From assembly GCF_963666545.1 (NCBI RefSeq), contig NZ_OY762899.1, positions 2,790,001-2,854,000 of the forward strand: a stretch of 64,000 nt of DNA, given 5' to 3'. The position numbers and the translations under genes are program-made. Source of the stretch: an uncultured Bacteroides sp. Lineage in GTDB: Bacteria > Bacteroidota > Bacteroidia > Bacteroidales > Bacteroidaceae. This document shows positions 8,728-19,703 of this stretch, piece after piece. Under the pieces are notes generated by a model. It did not search any database. It saw nothing but the letters and a program-made list of their open reading frames with translations, and was not told the DNA's origin. The stretch's first letter is position 1. Each line of letters begins with the position of its first letter.

Positions 8728-10611
8728 TTATTTTGTAGAAGTTGGTAAGTCTCCCGGATAAGCAAACCAAGGTATGGAACATTGGTAATTGTCTGCTGTT
8801 CCGGCTATCGGTACCAAAGATTCTAGCGAGGGTTTGTTCCACATATATTCCGAATTGTAACGGGGGCGTATACGGTAGCAAGGAGAACCTTCATTTTTTG
8901 TGTCATAGGCAGTTTTACGACTTTGAACTTGCGCGGGAGATAAATATAATCCTTTATATACTTTCGTCTGGTCTGTATCCCATTTCTGGTTAATCATAGA
9001 TAGATCCCACCCATTGCCTGATGAAGGATATTCACCGCTGTAAGTAATGTCATAATGATACTTGCGCATATCGACCCATGCTTCTTGTGCTCCCCAAGGA
9101 TAAAGAGCTACCCATTTTTGCATCATAATATGTGAAAGCGAGAAATCTGACAGCGATAATCCTGCAACATAAGGGCCATTCAGATATTCATTAGCTAATG
9201 ACTGAAAAACGGCTTTTGTTATTTTATCTCCTCCGCTTGCTGATCCTTTGGTTCCAGGATAGATGTATTTTGCAGTGAAGTCCAAGTCTGCTTTTACTCC
9301 TTCCTTGAATGCACTCAATGCATTCTCCTTTTCTCCTAATTTCCAATAAGTCTCAGCCAAGCAAAGTTTTATTTGTGCACAAGTCATTATTACATAGGGG
9401 GCATCGTCACGATATAGCCATCTTCCTTTGCCATCATTAGGAGTGCCAATGTATGTTGAGGTTGCTTTACGTCCATAGAATGATGGAGCAGTACCTATTG
9501 GACCTGCTGTGGCGGTGAATGATCCTCCGTAGTATTTATGAGCTTTAATACTGTCAACGTTATCCATATTATTGAAATTGGGATCGTCGGTAGTTGCCAA
9601 TTTAACAGCTATGCGTGGGTCATAATGTCCAGTAAGATTAACGAGTGTATCGCAGATAATTTGCTTTTCGGCAAGTTCATAGGGATAATAGTCATTGCCC
9701 TCTACACGTGTTTTTTCTCCTGTGCTTTCGTCGTATTTAGGAACGCTTCCAGTAAATACTTGAACTGCATATTCATGTTGGAAATAATCCCAAGAAAGGA
9801 CTTTTCTGTTGACTCCCCAAAAATTGTTATATTCATCGTACGCTGCTTCGTCTGATCCGCCGGCAACGGTAACAGTTGCGTCGTCATCTGAGGATTGAAG
9901 AGATTTCTGGGCGCAATCAATTAGCTCTTGAGCATATTTTGTACTAAAATCGTTTTTGTTTGATAGTGAAGCTAAATTACTTACTATTACTCCATAAGCG
10001 AACTTCACCCATTTTTCTTTGTTGCCACTATAGATATAGTCGTTCCCTGTGATTTTGTTCCCATAATTATGAGTGTCTTCTTTCTCAAGATATTCGATCG
10101 CTTTATATGCCCATTCGCGAACTTGAGGGTATATTTCTTCTTGATAGTCATAATTGTGAGATAACAACCCTTCGACGAATGCTTGTTTCATCGGAAGTTC
10201 GGAGTGATACTTTGTCAATTGATCCCATGTATAGGCTTTCATTGCATATCCGATACCAGCTAAAGTCCAGTCTTCAGCTTCAATCGATTGATTGATTAGA
10301 TTTTCCAGGTTCATTCCTTGTAACCAGTAAGCTACCCGCCATATTTCGCCACCGCTATCGGTTCCTCCTGAATAATAGTGCTTGGCGAAAGAAACATAAG
10401 ACGTAGTACCCATCATTTGAGTAAGAGGACCTGTTGCACGAACATCCCAATACATACCTTGATATTGTTGCGTGATACCTGCTAGGTAAAGATAAGCTTC
10501 CACATAATCTGGAGCGTCTACATTTCTGTTGACGTCGAGATAATCATTGCAACTTGTATTTAGGCACAAGAACGATGTTATGAACGTGGCAATTATTGCT
10601 ATTTTTTTCAT
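8728..10611 (-). CDS. SusD/RagB-family outer-membrane lipoprotein (SusD-like_2 type)
   Basis: A 627-residue lipoprotein with lipobox NTSC (Cys21) followed by NDYLDVNRN, typical of the SusD-like_2 branch. Internal features include the TPR-like helical region with the segment SEAYWKLG/ALSAFKEGV and a C-terminal run IPWFAYPGDL. SusD proteins sit on the cell surface and act as a lid for the TonB-dependent SusC channel, binding oligosaccharides or peptides. It begins 21 bp after the SusC stop, the usual susC-susD spacing. It is intact, unlike the SusD of the first pair. The ligand is inferred to be a peptidoglycan fragment from the locus only. Confidence 0.92.
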   Translation of the reverse strand: MKKIAIIATFITSFLCLNTSCNDYLDVNRNVDAPDYVEAYLYLAGITQQYQGMYWDVRATGPLTQMMGTTSYVSFAKHYYSGGTDSGGEIWRVAYWLQGMNLENLINQSIEAEDWTLAGIGYAMKAYTWDQLTKYHSELPMKQAFVEGLLSHNYDYQEEIYPQVREWAYKAIEYLEKEDTHNYGNKITGNDYIYSGNKEKWVKFAYGVIVSNLASLSNKNDFSTKYAQELIDCAQKSLQSSDDDATVTVAGGSDEAAYDEYNNFWGVNRKVLSWDYFQHEYAVQVFTGSVPKYDESTGEKTRVEGNDYYPYELAEKQIICDTLVNLTGHYDPRIAVKLATTDDPNFNNMDNVDSIKAHKYYGGSFTATAGPIGTAPSFYGRKATSTYIGTPNDGKGRWLYRDDAPYVIMTCAQIKLCLAETYWKLGEKENALSAFKEGVKADLDFTAKYIYPGTKGSASGGDKITKAVFQSLANEYLNGPYVAGLSLSDFSLSHIMMQKWVALYPWGAQEAWVDMRKYHYDITYSGEYPSSGNGWDLSMINQKWDTDQTKVYKGLYLSPAQVQSRKTAYDTKNEGSPCYRIRPRYNSEYMWNKPSLESLVPIAGTADNYQCSIPWFAYPGDLPTSTK

Positions 10612-10632
10612 ATGGTTTTTATTTTATTTTTA

Positions 10633-13600
10633 TTATCTAAATGTGAGGCTTAAGCCAAATGAAATACCACGAGGATTAGGTATCGACCAAACATCATATC
10701 CTTCACCTCCCGTGCCACCTGCTGCTGCAGAGACTGTATTGCCTACGGCATCAATGCCGGAGTAATTCGTCCAGGTAAATAAATCGTTGCCTGCTGCATA
10801 GATATTTGCGTTTGAAATAAGACTCTTTTTTAGCCATTTTGCAGGCATTGTATAGGATACACGAAGCTCTTGCAGTCGCAGATAATTGACGTTTTTCTCT
10901 AACCAATCCTCATCTGCTCCTGTATAAATTGAGGCTCCGTATGTGTCATAGGATACCGTTATGTTGTTTTTAGTTGGACTAGTTGTGTTCTCATTGCCAT
11001 CTTTCAAAACGCCATTAAAAACCACTGGGCCTCGTTCGCGTAACTCAACAGATTCCCAACTGGTGCCTTTTTCCATCATCGAACGTTTTGTACCGTTCAC
11101 TACGGTTGCTTTGTAGCGTCCTGAAAACATAGCTGACAGACGCATGCCTTTGTAAGCTAAACTGGTAGTAAGCCCAAAGCGCAATTTTGGTTCACGGTCT
11201 CCAATAACACTCCATGTGCTACTTACTAAAGGTATACCGGTGGTTGGGTCAATTAATATTTCTCCTGCATCATTGCGTTGATATGCTTTACCGGTCAGAG
11301 TTGTAACTGAATGACCAACCATAATGCCGTTGCGGATGCCACCTGAATTCCATGTGCTAGAGTTGTAGTACTCGCTTACATTATCAGGTAGATAAACAAC
11401 TTTTGATTTTGTGCTTGAAACATTTACTCCAACATTCCAACGAAATCCATTTGATTTGCGAATAATGTCTGCGTCAACATGTGCTTCCCATCCCTTAGTA
11501 TCGAACGTGCCGACATTCATGTTGTTTAATACAAACCCTGTTGCGTAACTAAGCCGAAATCCTTTTACTATCTGATCGGCGCAGTGTGTCCAAAAGTAAG
11601 TGAAATCTGTATTTATCCTGTCATCCCAAAAGCGTCCTTCAAAACCTACTTCGTGTGAAGTTGTCATTTCCGGCTTTAGTTTTTCGTTGGAGCCTGTATA
11701 GCCATATTGATACCCTCCTCCAGTTAAACCTGTAGCTTGTAGCTGCGGTTTAATTTCATTTGGTCCTGCATCTTTACCAACTTGTGCAATGGAACCGCGG
11801 AGTTTTAGGAAGTTTATATATTTATTATTTTTTAAAAAGGCGAGTTCTGTTGGTATGAATGCAACTTCCATAGCCGGATAGAAAAACGACTTATTATTTG
11901 GGGGAAGTGTTGAGGACCAGTCATTTCGAGCTCGAAGAGTTAGGAAAGCCATGTTGTTATAGCCTAATTCCATTTGTCCTGAAATGGCTTGTACTCTGCG
12001 CTTGGTTGTTGTTGTGTTTGAGACTATGGTTGAAGCATCGCAGTTATTTATTGATTGAAAATTAACAACAGCAAATTTAGTTCCGTATGTTGCTAAGCGA
12101 GTGACTCCATTTTCTATCTGGTGATATCCGGCTTGGAGCGCAAGCGTTATCTTTTTGTTGAAAAAATCGTTGCTATATCCTGCTATAATATTTAATGTAG
12201 GATCTGAAAAATTTGACTTGGCAAGGTTATAAACTCCAGAGCCAGCATTGTTGTTGTAGTAATAGGGATGTTTTGACGTTTCAAATGTTTGCATTCCAAC
12301 ATCCCAACCTACTTGTGCGCGAAGAAAGGCATTTTTAAAGGGAGTTATACTGACGGCTGCATTTGTTATAAAACGATCGGATTCATCGTAATATTTGTTT
12401 TTATTTATATCAAATAGTGGATTTAAAAGATCGGTGTCCGTGTAGTAATTGGGCATGCGCATGTGTGAACCGTCGTCCGCTAAGTAATTAGACATGTTAT
12501 CTACGCTTGGCCATAACATTGATTTGTACAAGGGGCCATCTGTACCACGAAGTGCTTTGTCGTTTGTTGTAGATGTATATTGCATGGATGCTTCGAACTT
12601 CATCCAGTCAGTAATTTTTGCTTGACCTGATAGTGTGAAGTTCATCCGTGAATAGTCAGTCCCTTTCACTACACCTGTCTGGTCGAGAAAAGAAGCTGCC
12701 GCTCTTAGGGTTGCTACCTCAGAACCGGCTTCCACAGATATATTATGCTTTGAGGTAAAGCCTGTTTGCATAACTGCGTCTGTGTTGTCGTATAGTGTGG
12801 TGCCTTTCTCGTATAGACCACCGTAGCGGCTGGTATAGTAATAGTTTGTTGTTCCATAGGCCCCTTGCGCATATTTCGTTTGCATTTCCGGGTATCCATA
12901 GGCGTTATCCCAGCGGAACATATTGCTGTATGTCACCTTGCCTTTACCTACAGCTCCTTTTTTTGTGGTTATGATGATAGCCCCGTTTGAGGCATCTGAG
13001 CCATAAAGTGCAGCAGCGGCTGCACCTTTCAATACTGTCATTGATTCAATATCTTCAGGATTGAAATCGTTGCCGCGAGAGGCGAAATCTAAGTTTCTAC
13101 TTGAGTACGATGCGTCAACATCAGCAAATGTCGCGGGGTTGAACGTGGAATTATTCATTGGGATACCATCGACCACATAGAGTGGTTGATTGTTTCCTGA
13201 AATAGAAGTAATGCTTCTTAGAACAACAGTTGTTGACGATCCGGGAGCACCTCCTGTGGATGTTACTGTCATTCCTGAAACGCGTCCCTGAAGTGCTGAA
13301 ATGAAATTGTCGCGTCCAGATTCTATGATATCACTCGCTTTTACATTTTGTACAGATGAACCAATAGTGCGAGCAACACGTTTCATTCCAAATTCGGCAG
13401 TAACTACAACCTCGTCCAAGGAACGTGAGTCTTCTTCTAAAGTAATGTTAATTGTTGAACTATTGCCTACAGTAATTATTTTAGTCGTATATCCAATATA
13501 AGACACTTTTAATTGGTCTTTATCAGCCGCATTGATGTTAAAGTGTCCGTCAATATCGGTAATTGTGCCTATGCTTGTTCCTTTCACCATAACGTTTGCT

Positions 13601-13773
13601 CCGATAATCGATTCTCCTTTAGGGTCGACTATCTTGCCACTTCTTTTTTTTGTGGTTTGTTGGGCTGAAGATGTATCAGGTGGAGTGTTTGTTTTTGCTG
13701 CTAGGGGCAATGGGGACGCAAAAAGCATCAATATCGCTAGTAGCACTGTTGATGTAGCTAATTTTCTTCTCAT
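10633..13773 (-). CDS. SusC/RagA-family TonB-dependent outer-membrane transporter (pair 2)
   Basis: A 1046-residue protein with a signal peptide (1-26), an N-terminal carboxypeptidase-D-like regulatory domain at about 45-115 (GKIVDPKGESIIGANVMVKG), the SusC-type TonB-box segment DEVVVTAEFG near 120, a plug with VDGIPMNN and GAAAAALYGSDASNGAI, and a long beta-barrel ending in PRGISFGLSLTFR with a terminal aromatic/Arg. It imports bulky ligands across the outer membrane with TonB energy, together with the following SusD. A 439-bp leader/intergenic region lies upstream, suggesting its own promoter apart from the first pair. Confidence 0.94.
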   Translation of the reverse strand: MRRKLATSTVLLAILMLFASPLPLAAKTNTPPDTSSAQQTTKKRSGKIVDPKGESIIGANVMVKGTSIGTITDIDGHFNINAADKDQLKVSYIGYTTKIITVGNSSTINITLEEDSRSLDEVVVTAEFGMKRVARTIGSSVQNVKASDIIESGRDNFISALQGRVSGMTVTSTGGAPGSSTTVVLRSITSISGNNQPLYVVDGIPMNNSTFNPATFADVDASYSSRNLDFASRGNDFNPEDIESMTVLKGAAAAALYGSDASNGAIIITTKKGAVGKGKVTYSNMFRWDNAYGYPEMQTKYAQGAYGTTNYYYTSRYGGLYEKGTTLYDNTDAVMQTGFTSKHNISVEAGSEVATLRAAASFLDQTGVVKGTDYSRMNFTLSGQAKITDWMKFEASMQYTSTTNDKALRGTDGPLYKSMLWPSVDNMSNYLADDGSHMRMPNYYTDTDLLNPLFDINKNKYYDESDRFITNAAVSITPFKNAFLRAQVGWDVGMQTFETSKHPYYYNNNAGSGVYNLAKSNFSDPTLNIIAGYSNDFFNKKITLALQAGYHQIENGVTRLATYGTKFAVVNFQSINNCDASTIVSNTTTTKRRVQAISGQMELGYNNMAFLTLRARNDWSSTLPPNNKSFFYPAMEVAFIPTELAFLKNNKYINFLKLRGSIAQVGKDAGPNEIKPQLQATGLTGGGYQYGYTGSNEKLKPEMTTSHEVGFEGRFWDDRINTDFTYFWTHCADQIVKGFRLSYATGFVLNNMNVGTFDTKGWEAHVDADIIRKSNGFRWNVGVNVSSTKSKVVYLPDNVSEYYNSSTWNSGGIRNGIMVGHSVTTLTGKAYQRNDAGEILIDPTTGIPLVSSTWSVIGDREPKLRFGLTTSLAYKGMRLSAMFSGRYKATVVNGTKRSMMEKGTSWESVELRERGPVVFNGVLKDGNENTTSPTKNNITVSYDTYGASIYTGADEDWLEKNVNYLRLQELRVSYTMPAKWLKKSLISNANIYAAGNDLFTWTNYSGIDAVGNTVSAAAGGTGGEGYDVWSIPNPRGISFGLSLTFR

Positions 13774-13946
13774 ATTTATGTGAGTTTAGATTTATTTGTG
13801 AACATATAAATGTTCTTTTGGCATATAAAAGGTTATGTTAAGAGAGGCTCTCATTTGCTTTTTTTTGAGCAGAATGAATGCTTTTGTCAGATTAGGCCTA
13901 ACCCTTCACTAAAGTTGGGTTTCGGCTTCTTTACGAGATGTTTTTT

Positions 13947-13972
13947 GATTACTAAAAGGCTATTTAGTAATC
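13947..13972. promoter_or_regulatory. Perfect hairpin in the leader region of SusC pair 2
   Basis: GATTACTAAA (13947-13956) and TTTAGTAATC (13963-13972) form a perfect 10-bp stem with a 6-base loop, about 175-200 bp upstream of the SusC start. No T-run follows in the minus direction. The gap 13774-14168 holds no convincing ORF and no clear TAnnTTTG element on the minus strand. The hairpin could be an operator, a leader structure or a processed transcript end. Confidence 0.4.
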
Positions 13973-14168
13973 GGGTTCTTTTGTTATTTGGTAATGTTTC
14001 TATTTTGTCAGATCTTAGTGTTTACCACATAACAATAGTGCATTTTTCTTAATAAACTTAGGGGCATGCTTATTATTTACTTTAGCATTGGTCGACTTTT
14101 ATTCATACGTAGATTGTGATTTAATTGTTAATATTAATAATGAATGGGGGATAATTAGGTCTTGATAG

Positions 14169-14200
14169 AAGAGGGTGTGTCAAAAGCTGACCACCCTCTT
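14169..14200 (-). terminator. Terminator-like hairpin after SusD of pair 1
   Basis: A 9-bp stem AAGAGGGTG/CACCCTCTT (14169-14177 with 14192-14200), extended by an inner GTCA/TGAC pairing, begins 13 bp past the SusD stop. The trailing T-tract is poor. It probably separates the two SusCD units. Confidence 0.6.
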
Positions 14201-14212
14201 TATAGTCCCTCT

Positions 14213-15903
14213 TTATTCCCAACCGGAATTATTAGGCGCTAAATTTGGATTTAGACTGATTTGATCTGAAGAAAGTGGATACAAATAATATTTTTTATTA
14301 TAGGTACGGACTTTACCTTTGCTGCCATCAATATAATTTCCTATTTTCGTTGCATTGTAGCTTGGGTCGTTAATTACATTTGCCCCTTTAAGAATATTAG
14401 GATTTGTTGTAGAATCTAATTTGTCCAGTTGATGCCAACGAATTAAATCCCAGTAACGATTCCAATTATCAAACATTAGCTCACAACGACGTTCGCGGCG
14501 AATTTCCCAGATTAAATCACTTACGCTATGATCATTTTTAGGATCACTAAAGCCTACAGCTCGGCTTAAGTGTGGCAAACCAGCACGATCTTTTAGTAAG
14601 TTGATAGTGTTGTCCAGATCGCTCTGAGTAGTAATGCCCAATTCTGCACAAGCTTCTGCATAGTTCAAATAAATAACGGCTAACCAAAATAGTGGAGCGT
14701 GCGTATAGTTACTACTAGTTTGATTTCTATATATAGTTGGGATGCTTTTGTTATCATACTTAGCTACACCATAACCAGTAGATGAGGTCATTCCCATACC
14801 ATCATTAAAACGAGTAAAAGCTCTACCTTGATAAAATACTACCGTGTCAATTGTTTGCGCCAATCGCTTGTCGCGAATGGATAGCATATCATTCAAAGAC
14901 AAATGCCCGTATTTTAACGGAGCAGCGTCGCTTTTATCGAAGCTCGTCAATGATAATGGCTTACCATCAGTGAACAAATACGCTTCAAAAGCATTTTTTG
15001 ACATACCACTGATTTGTGTAGAAGAACAAGTATAATCAATTAGTGAATGTGTAAGTATACTCTGCTTGTATGCCTTGTAGAAGATCATTTCTGTATTTGT
15101 GCTTAAATCTATAGAGTTATAATTACCTTGGTATGAAGCATTTAGTTTATAGCTCTTAGACATAATTGCCGAACAGGCTTCTTTGCATGCTGTTAAGAAT
15201 TTAGTTGCGCCTTGTGTGTCTGGTGCATCTTGCCCATCCTCACTTTTACGATATTTACGAAAAGTTCCCTCGTATAAACAAATCTCAGCTTTCATAGCAT
15301 TAGCCAATGAACGACTCCAAGTTGTTTTAGAAGTTACGTCATTGATATTTGTTGCGGCAAAGTTTAAATCCTCTAGAACTTTATCCATTACATCATCTCT
15401 TTTATCTCGACTGCCGTAAAGAATCCCTTCGTCAGTAATATCTAGTGATTTTTCTATCCATTGTACGTTACCAAACATACGTACCAGATGGTAATATTGC
15501 CATGCGCGCATGAGATGTGCAACGCCCAACCAATGATTTCTCACATCGTCACTCATGGTTGAAATACCAGCCACTTTCTCTAGCATTATATTTGCACGAC
15601 GAACTTCAATCCATGCATCTCTCCAAGTAGTATTACTCGCTGGAATATTTAGATAAGGCCAATCAGAGAAACTTTGGCCAGCCTGATCGTCAGATAGTGT
15701 TTTATAATAGAAATCACCAGCTCCACCTGCGTTCCCATATCCAAGGAATTGCTCATAAAAGTTATTAGCATAGCTAGAAACAGTATTTTCATTTACCCAG
15801 AAATTAGTGTTAGTAAAAGTGTCCAGAGTTCTTTATCTAGAATACTGTCGCAACTAATAAACGTAGCAAGCAACAATAGATATATTGAGTTTATTTTTTT
15901 CAT
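14213..15903 (-). pseudogene. SusD/RagB lipoprotein gene of pair 1, broken by a one-base deletion
   Basis: The lipoprotein start lies at ATG 15903: a signal with lipobox FISC (Cys18) and then DSILDKE. That frame hits a stop 17 codons later. The neighbouring frame carries on as LDTFTNTNFWVNENTV and through the whole SusD domain to 14213. The minus-strand text GATAAAGAACTCTGGAC lacks one C relative to the expected GAA CCT CTG (SusD proteins often read DKEPLDT there); the shift is at about 15826-15829. Restoring one base gives 1692 nt, a normal 563-residue SusD. As written, only a product starting at an internal Met (15586) without signal could be made. It may be a true mutation or a sequencing/assembly error. 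Confidence 0.85.
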
Positions 15904-15935
15904 ATATATATTTATATTATTGTTAATTCTTCATG

Positions 15936-18900
15936 TTAAAAAGTAACCTGCAACCCAAATGATATTGTACGGTACATTGGATCTACGCGACCCCAAGTGC
16001 CATTTCCATAGTCATCGGTATTGGTGCTGCTGAGAACCGTAGCTTCACTGGTATTAACTTCGGGATCCACGGGTGCATTACTTTTATTTATTAGTTCACA
16101 AACATTATTTGCACTAAAATAAACACGAACTTTATCCATATAAGCTTTACGTGTCAATGACTTAGGTATCGTATAGCCAATTGTTAGATTTTTGAAACGT
16201 AAATAAGCCATGTTGACTAAATATTTACTTTGAGGATAAAAATTATGGTTTCCTCTTTCTATGACAGAAATATTACCTTGTCCAGCATTCCCTGGCCATA
16301 GACGTGGAAAATCAGCATTGGGATCAGGGTTCTCTTTTGTCCAATAACTTGTTTGATTGGCGTAAATAGCATCGGCACCACGCATCATTGGCATAACAAA
16401 TGCTGATTGAGTCCACACGTCTCTTTTCCCAATACCTTGAAAGAACAGATCAACATCTATACCCTTCCATTCACCTCCTAAGCGGAAGCTATACTGATAT
16501 CGTGGAGTCGTGTTGCCAATAACTTTTAAGTCACCATGATCATCTGCGGTACCTTTACCACCGTCAATTACATTATCGTCATTCAAATTTTTGAATTTGA
16601 TATCACCAGGTCCATATACAAAACCGTTTTGTTGTAATCCAGTCTGCTTTGCAATGCCTTCTTTATAGCTTCCATCAGTATTGAAATCATCTGCGGTAAA
16701 GTATCGGTCGGTCTCAAATCCCCAGATATCGCCATATACTTTGCCACTATAATTTGAATTCAGCAATTTAGTATCATCATCCCATTTAGTAATAACGGTT
16801 TTAAAGTCACCAATTGAGGCATTTGCATAAACAGTTACTTTGTTAAATAGGTGATGCCAATCAACGGACAATTCCCAACCTCTAGTTCTCAATGTACCGG
16901 CATTGATTTTTGGCGGATCAGTACCAAGTGTTTGAGGCATGGTTTGTCCAGGTGCCAACATATCTTTCGTAGTACGTTGATACCAGTCCAAAGATATATT
17001 TAGGTCGTTATTAATAAATGTCAAATCAGTTCCAAGGTCTAAAGTTTGGATACGCTCCCACTTCAATTTAGGAGAGACCAGTGTTGGCATATCATAGCTA
17101 ACGACTTTACTTCCTCCGTCTAGCCAATGAACATTGGAATCAAGTTTTTTGCTTAATGTAGAAAGAAACATATAGTCACCAATAGCTTGATTACCTATTT
17201 CACCGTATGACGCACGTAATTTAGCATTATTGACAACTTTTTTTAGAGGTTCAAAATACTTTTCTTCACTTATGCGATATCCTACTGAACCTGATGGGAA
17301 AAATGCCCAACGGTCACTTGACGGAAATTTGGAAGAGCCATCATAGCGCCCATTCAATTCCAATAACCATACACCATTGTAATCATAGTTAATGCGGCCA
17401 AACCAACCAGCAGTTCCCCATTCCCTATGCGAGCCTCCTACCGTTTGATCACCTATTTCTAAATTGAATTCAGGCATATTACCATCTAATAGATTGGCAC
17501 GCTGCCCCCAATGTGATTTATATTCTCCTTCTTCCGCATTAGCACCTATCATAAAATTGAAGTGATTCTTTTTTGCCAGATTTAACTCATAGTTGGCATA
17601 AACATTTAAAGCATAAGATTGGTCATGGATAGATTCTTGCTTAACATAGGTGGAGGTATTGCCAATAAGCGCTGTGGGTGTCGTAATCTTGCCTCCCCAG
17701 GAATTCCACGAAGTGACAGGAAGCCCCGCTTTTTCTTCATCCGAGTTGCGTATGCTTAATGTGTAGTCAGCATTCAGCGTTAATCCTTTAATTATAGTGG
17801 CTTTCAAAAAGCCTCCTATACGAGTATAAGAGTCATTTGTGTTGTCGTCACCAGCTTGTTTGAGATAGGCAATATCATTACGCATATCTGTCCCTTGGTA
17901 TGTGCCATATGGACCAAAGAAACTGCCCCATCGCCACAAATATGTATATGTATTCCGTTGTGTATTGGGGGTTGTATAATCTTTGTCACTGTAACTAAAA
18001 CGGCCTCCCACTTGCAGCCAGTTGGTGATGTCTGATGTGACATTCATAGTTGCATTATACTTATTCAGTTTATCTGGGTTAAAATTTAGAACACCTTCCT
18101 CATGATTATAACCCAATGACATAAAATAAGAAGTTTTCCCGCTTGTTCCTTGCACAGAGATATTGTGGCTTTGTCCTGGTTTCCAATTACGGAACATAAT
18201 ACCTACTACATCCCAGTCTGCATAATATAGAGCGCTACCATCCGCAGACAAGTCAAAATCATCACCTGGAACCATTTCACGATAGCCTGTTTTACCTCCA
18301 TGTCTTTGTTTCCAACCCTCTGCTTTGCTTATAAAACTATCATCCATAACCATACCGAATAATTCATTTGATAGTCCGGCTCGAAGGTTTGCTGACCTAA
18401 GAGCTTTTGCCTGGGAAGCAACATCTGGATAGTCAGGAAGTATCGTTGGAGTATCCCAAGAGAAATTATTGGTATAGTTTATAGTAACTCTATCAGTCTT
18501 TTTTGCTGATTTCGTAGTAATTAGAATAACACCGAAAGCTGCACGTGTTCCATAAATAGAAGTTGAAGCTGCATCTTTTAATACTGATATGTTTTGTATA
18601 TCCTGTGTATTAAGATATGAAATGTCATCCATTGGGACGCCATCTACAACGATCAAAGGGTTGCTTTTGGCGCCATCGCTCAATGTGCCTGTACCACGAA
18701 TAGTAATAGTCGGTTTAGAGTTAAGTTTGCCATTGGTATTCATTATTGACAGGCCCGGAACAACACCTTGCAATGCCTTTGTTATGTCCGATTGAGGACG
18801 GGCTTCCAACGTTTTCCCTACATCTACGGTAGATACAGCACCTGTGAGGTTAGCCTTCTTCTGTACGCCATAGCCAACTACTACTACTTCGTCTAAAAGC

Positions 18901-19271
18901 TCGGTGTCTTCTTTTAGAATCACTTGCATATTCTTGGAGGCTTTTATCTCTTGAGATTTATAACCTACATAAGAGACAATTAGAGTCGCTCCGGGCTTTG
19001 CATTTAATGAGAATTTACCATCTATATCAGAAATAGTACCGTTAGTAGTTCCTTTTTCTAGGACACTAGCTCCAATGATTGCTTCTCCTTTAGAATCAAC
19101 AATTAGCCCTTGGATGGCTTGCGATTGCTGTTGTTCATTTGCTGAGTAGTTGCTGTTGGGAATACTTTTGTTGGCTATTGCTTCACCGCTGCCTATAAAT
19201 AGTGCAGTGATAGTTAGTGCCGTGAGGAGTTTACCGTGAGTAATACCTCGTTTTTTTCGATCTTCATTCAT
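15936..19271 (-). CDS. SusC/RagA-family TonB-dependent outer-membrane transporter (pair 1)
   Basis: An 1111-residue protein with an N-terminal signal (about 1-34), a carboxypeptidase-D-like domain at about 52-125 (GLIVDSKGEAIIGASVLEKG), the classic SusC TonB-box segment DEVVVVGYG, a plug with VDGVPMDD and DAASTSIYGTRAAFGVI, and a barrel ending in TISFGLQVTF with terminal Phe. It stands 32 bp before the start of the frameshifted SusD. It is the longer, standard SusC type, whereas pair 2 belongs to a different branch, so the two pairs may take up different fragments. It is intact. Confidence 0.94.
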   Translation of the reverse strand: MNEDRKKRGITHGKLLTALTITALFIGSGEAIANKSIPNSNYSANEQQQSQAIQGLIVDSKGEAIIGASVLEKGTTNGTISDIDGKFSLNAKPGATLIVSYVGYKSQEIKASKNMQVILKEDTELLDEVVVVGYGVQKKANLTGAVSTVDVGKTLEARPQSDITKALQGVVPGLSIMNTNGKLNSKPTITIRGTGTLSDGAKSNPLIVVDGVPMDDISYLNTQDIQNISVLKDAASTSIYGTRAAFGVILITTKSAKKTDRVTINYTNNFSWDTPTILPDYPDVASQAKALRSANLRAGLSNELFGMVMDDSFISKAEGWKQRHGGKTGYREMVPGDDFDLSADGSALYYADWDVVGIMFRNWKPGQSHNISVQGTSGKTSYFMSLGYNHEEGVLNFNPDKLNKYNATMNVTSDITNWLQVGGRFSYSDKDYTTPNTQRNTYTYLWRWGSFFGPYGTYQGTDMRNDIAYLKQAGDDNTNDSYTRIGGFLKATIIKGLTLNADYTLSIRNSDEEKAGLPVTSWNSWGGKITTPTALIGNTSTYVKQESIHDQSYALNVYANYELNLAKKNHFNFMIGANAEEGEYKSHWGQRANLLDGNMPEFNLEIGDQTVGGSHREWGTAGWFGRINYDYNGVWLLELNGRYDGSSKFPSSDRWAFFPSGSVGYRISEEKYFEPLKKVVNNAKLRASYGEIGNQAIGDYMFLSTLSKKLDSNVHWLDGGSKVVSYDMPTLVSPKLKWERIQTLDLGTDLTFINNDLNISLDWYQRTTKDMLAPGQTMPQTLGTDPPKINAGTLRTRGWELSVDWHHLFNKVTVYANASIGDFKTVITKWDDDTKLLNSNYSGKVYGDIWGFETDRYFTADDFNTDGSYKEGIAKQTGLQQNGFVYGPGDIKFKNLNDDNVIDGGKGTADDHGDLKVIGNTTPRYQYSFRLGGEWKGIDVDLFFQGIGKRDVWTQSAFVMPMMRGADAIYANQTSYWTKENPDPNADFPRLWPGNAGQGNISVIERGNHNFYPQSKYLVNMAYLRFKNLTIGYTIPKSLTRKAYMDKVRVYFSANNVCELINKSNAPVDPEVNTSEATVLSSTNTDDYGNGTWGRVDPMYRTISFGLQVTF

Positions 19272-19703
19272 ATGAGACTGATGATTTTAATTGTTAGATA
19301 ATTCGTTTTTTTAGAGTAATGGGGATCTCTGAAATACTTGGATAAAACTTTATCCCTCGGTAATCTTGTTTCTTCATCATAGGCTATAAGCATTATATTA
19401 TCTCTTGTTTATTGATAGCATTTACAGGGTTACTCAGTCTCTGCTATAGCAGAATATTGACCTGCTGAAATATTGTTTTGGTTAGGTTGTTTTAAGAGAT
19501 CAATCTGTGTAATCAACAAAGGAACAAAACTTTAAAAGGCTTTGTCTTAGCAAATATATAAATAGTTTTTGCATTAAGAACTATTTTTTGCATTATTTTG
19601 TATTTATAGGTATATTTTTGGCTATTGAGGGGCGAATGGAATGTGATTATTAATATATGTATTTATGTTGTAGGAAGAAACAATTTTGTGATTTCTACAA
19701 TAT
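19272..19703. other. 432-bp gap between the kinase and SusC pair 1
   Basis: No coding sequence is supported here. On the minus strand TATATTTG at 19552-19559 fits the -7 consensus and would give a leader of about 275 nt before SusC. A near-palindrome GGATAAAACTTTATCC lies at 19340-19355, about 70 bp upstream of the SusC start, and could be an operator. Confidence 0.45.

Noticed and set aside
14169-14200. Transposon or IS end (GGGTGTGTC near a hairpin)
   Set aside because: No transposase, no matching end and no target-site repeat nearby; it fits a gene-end hairpin better.
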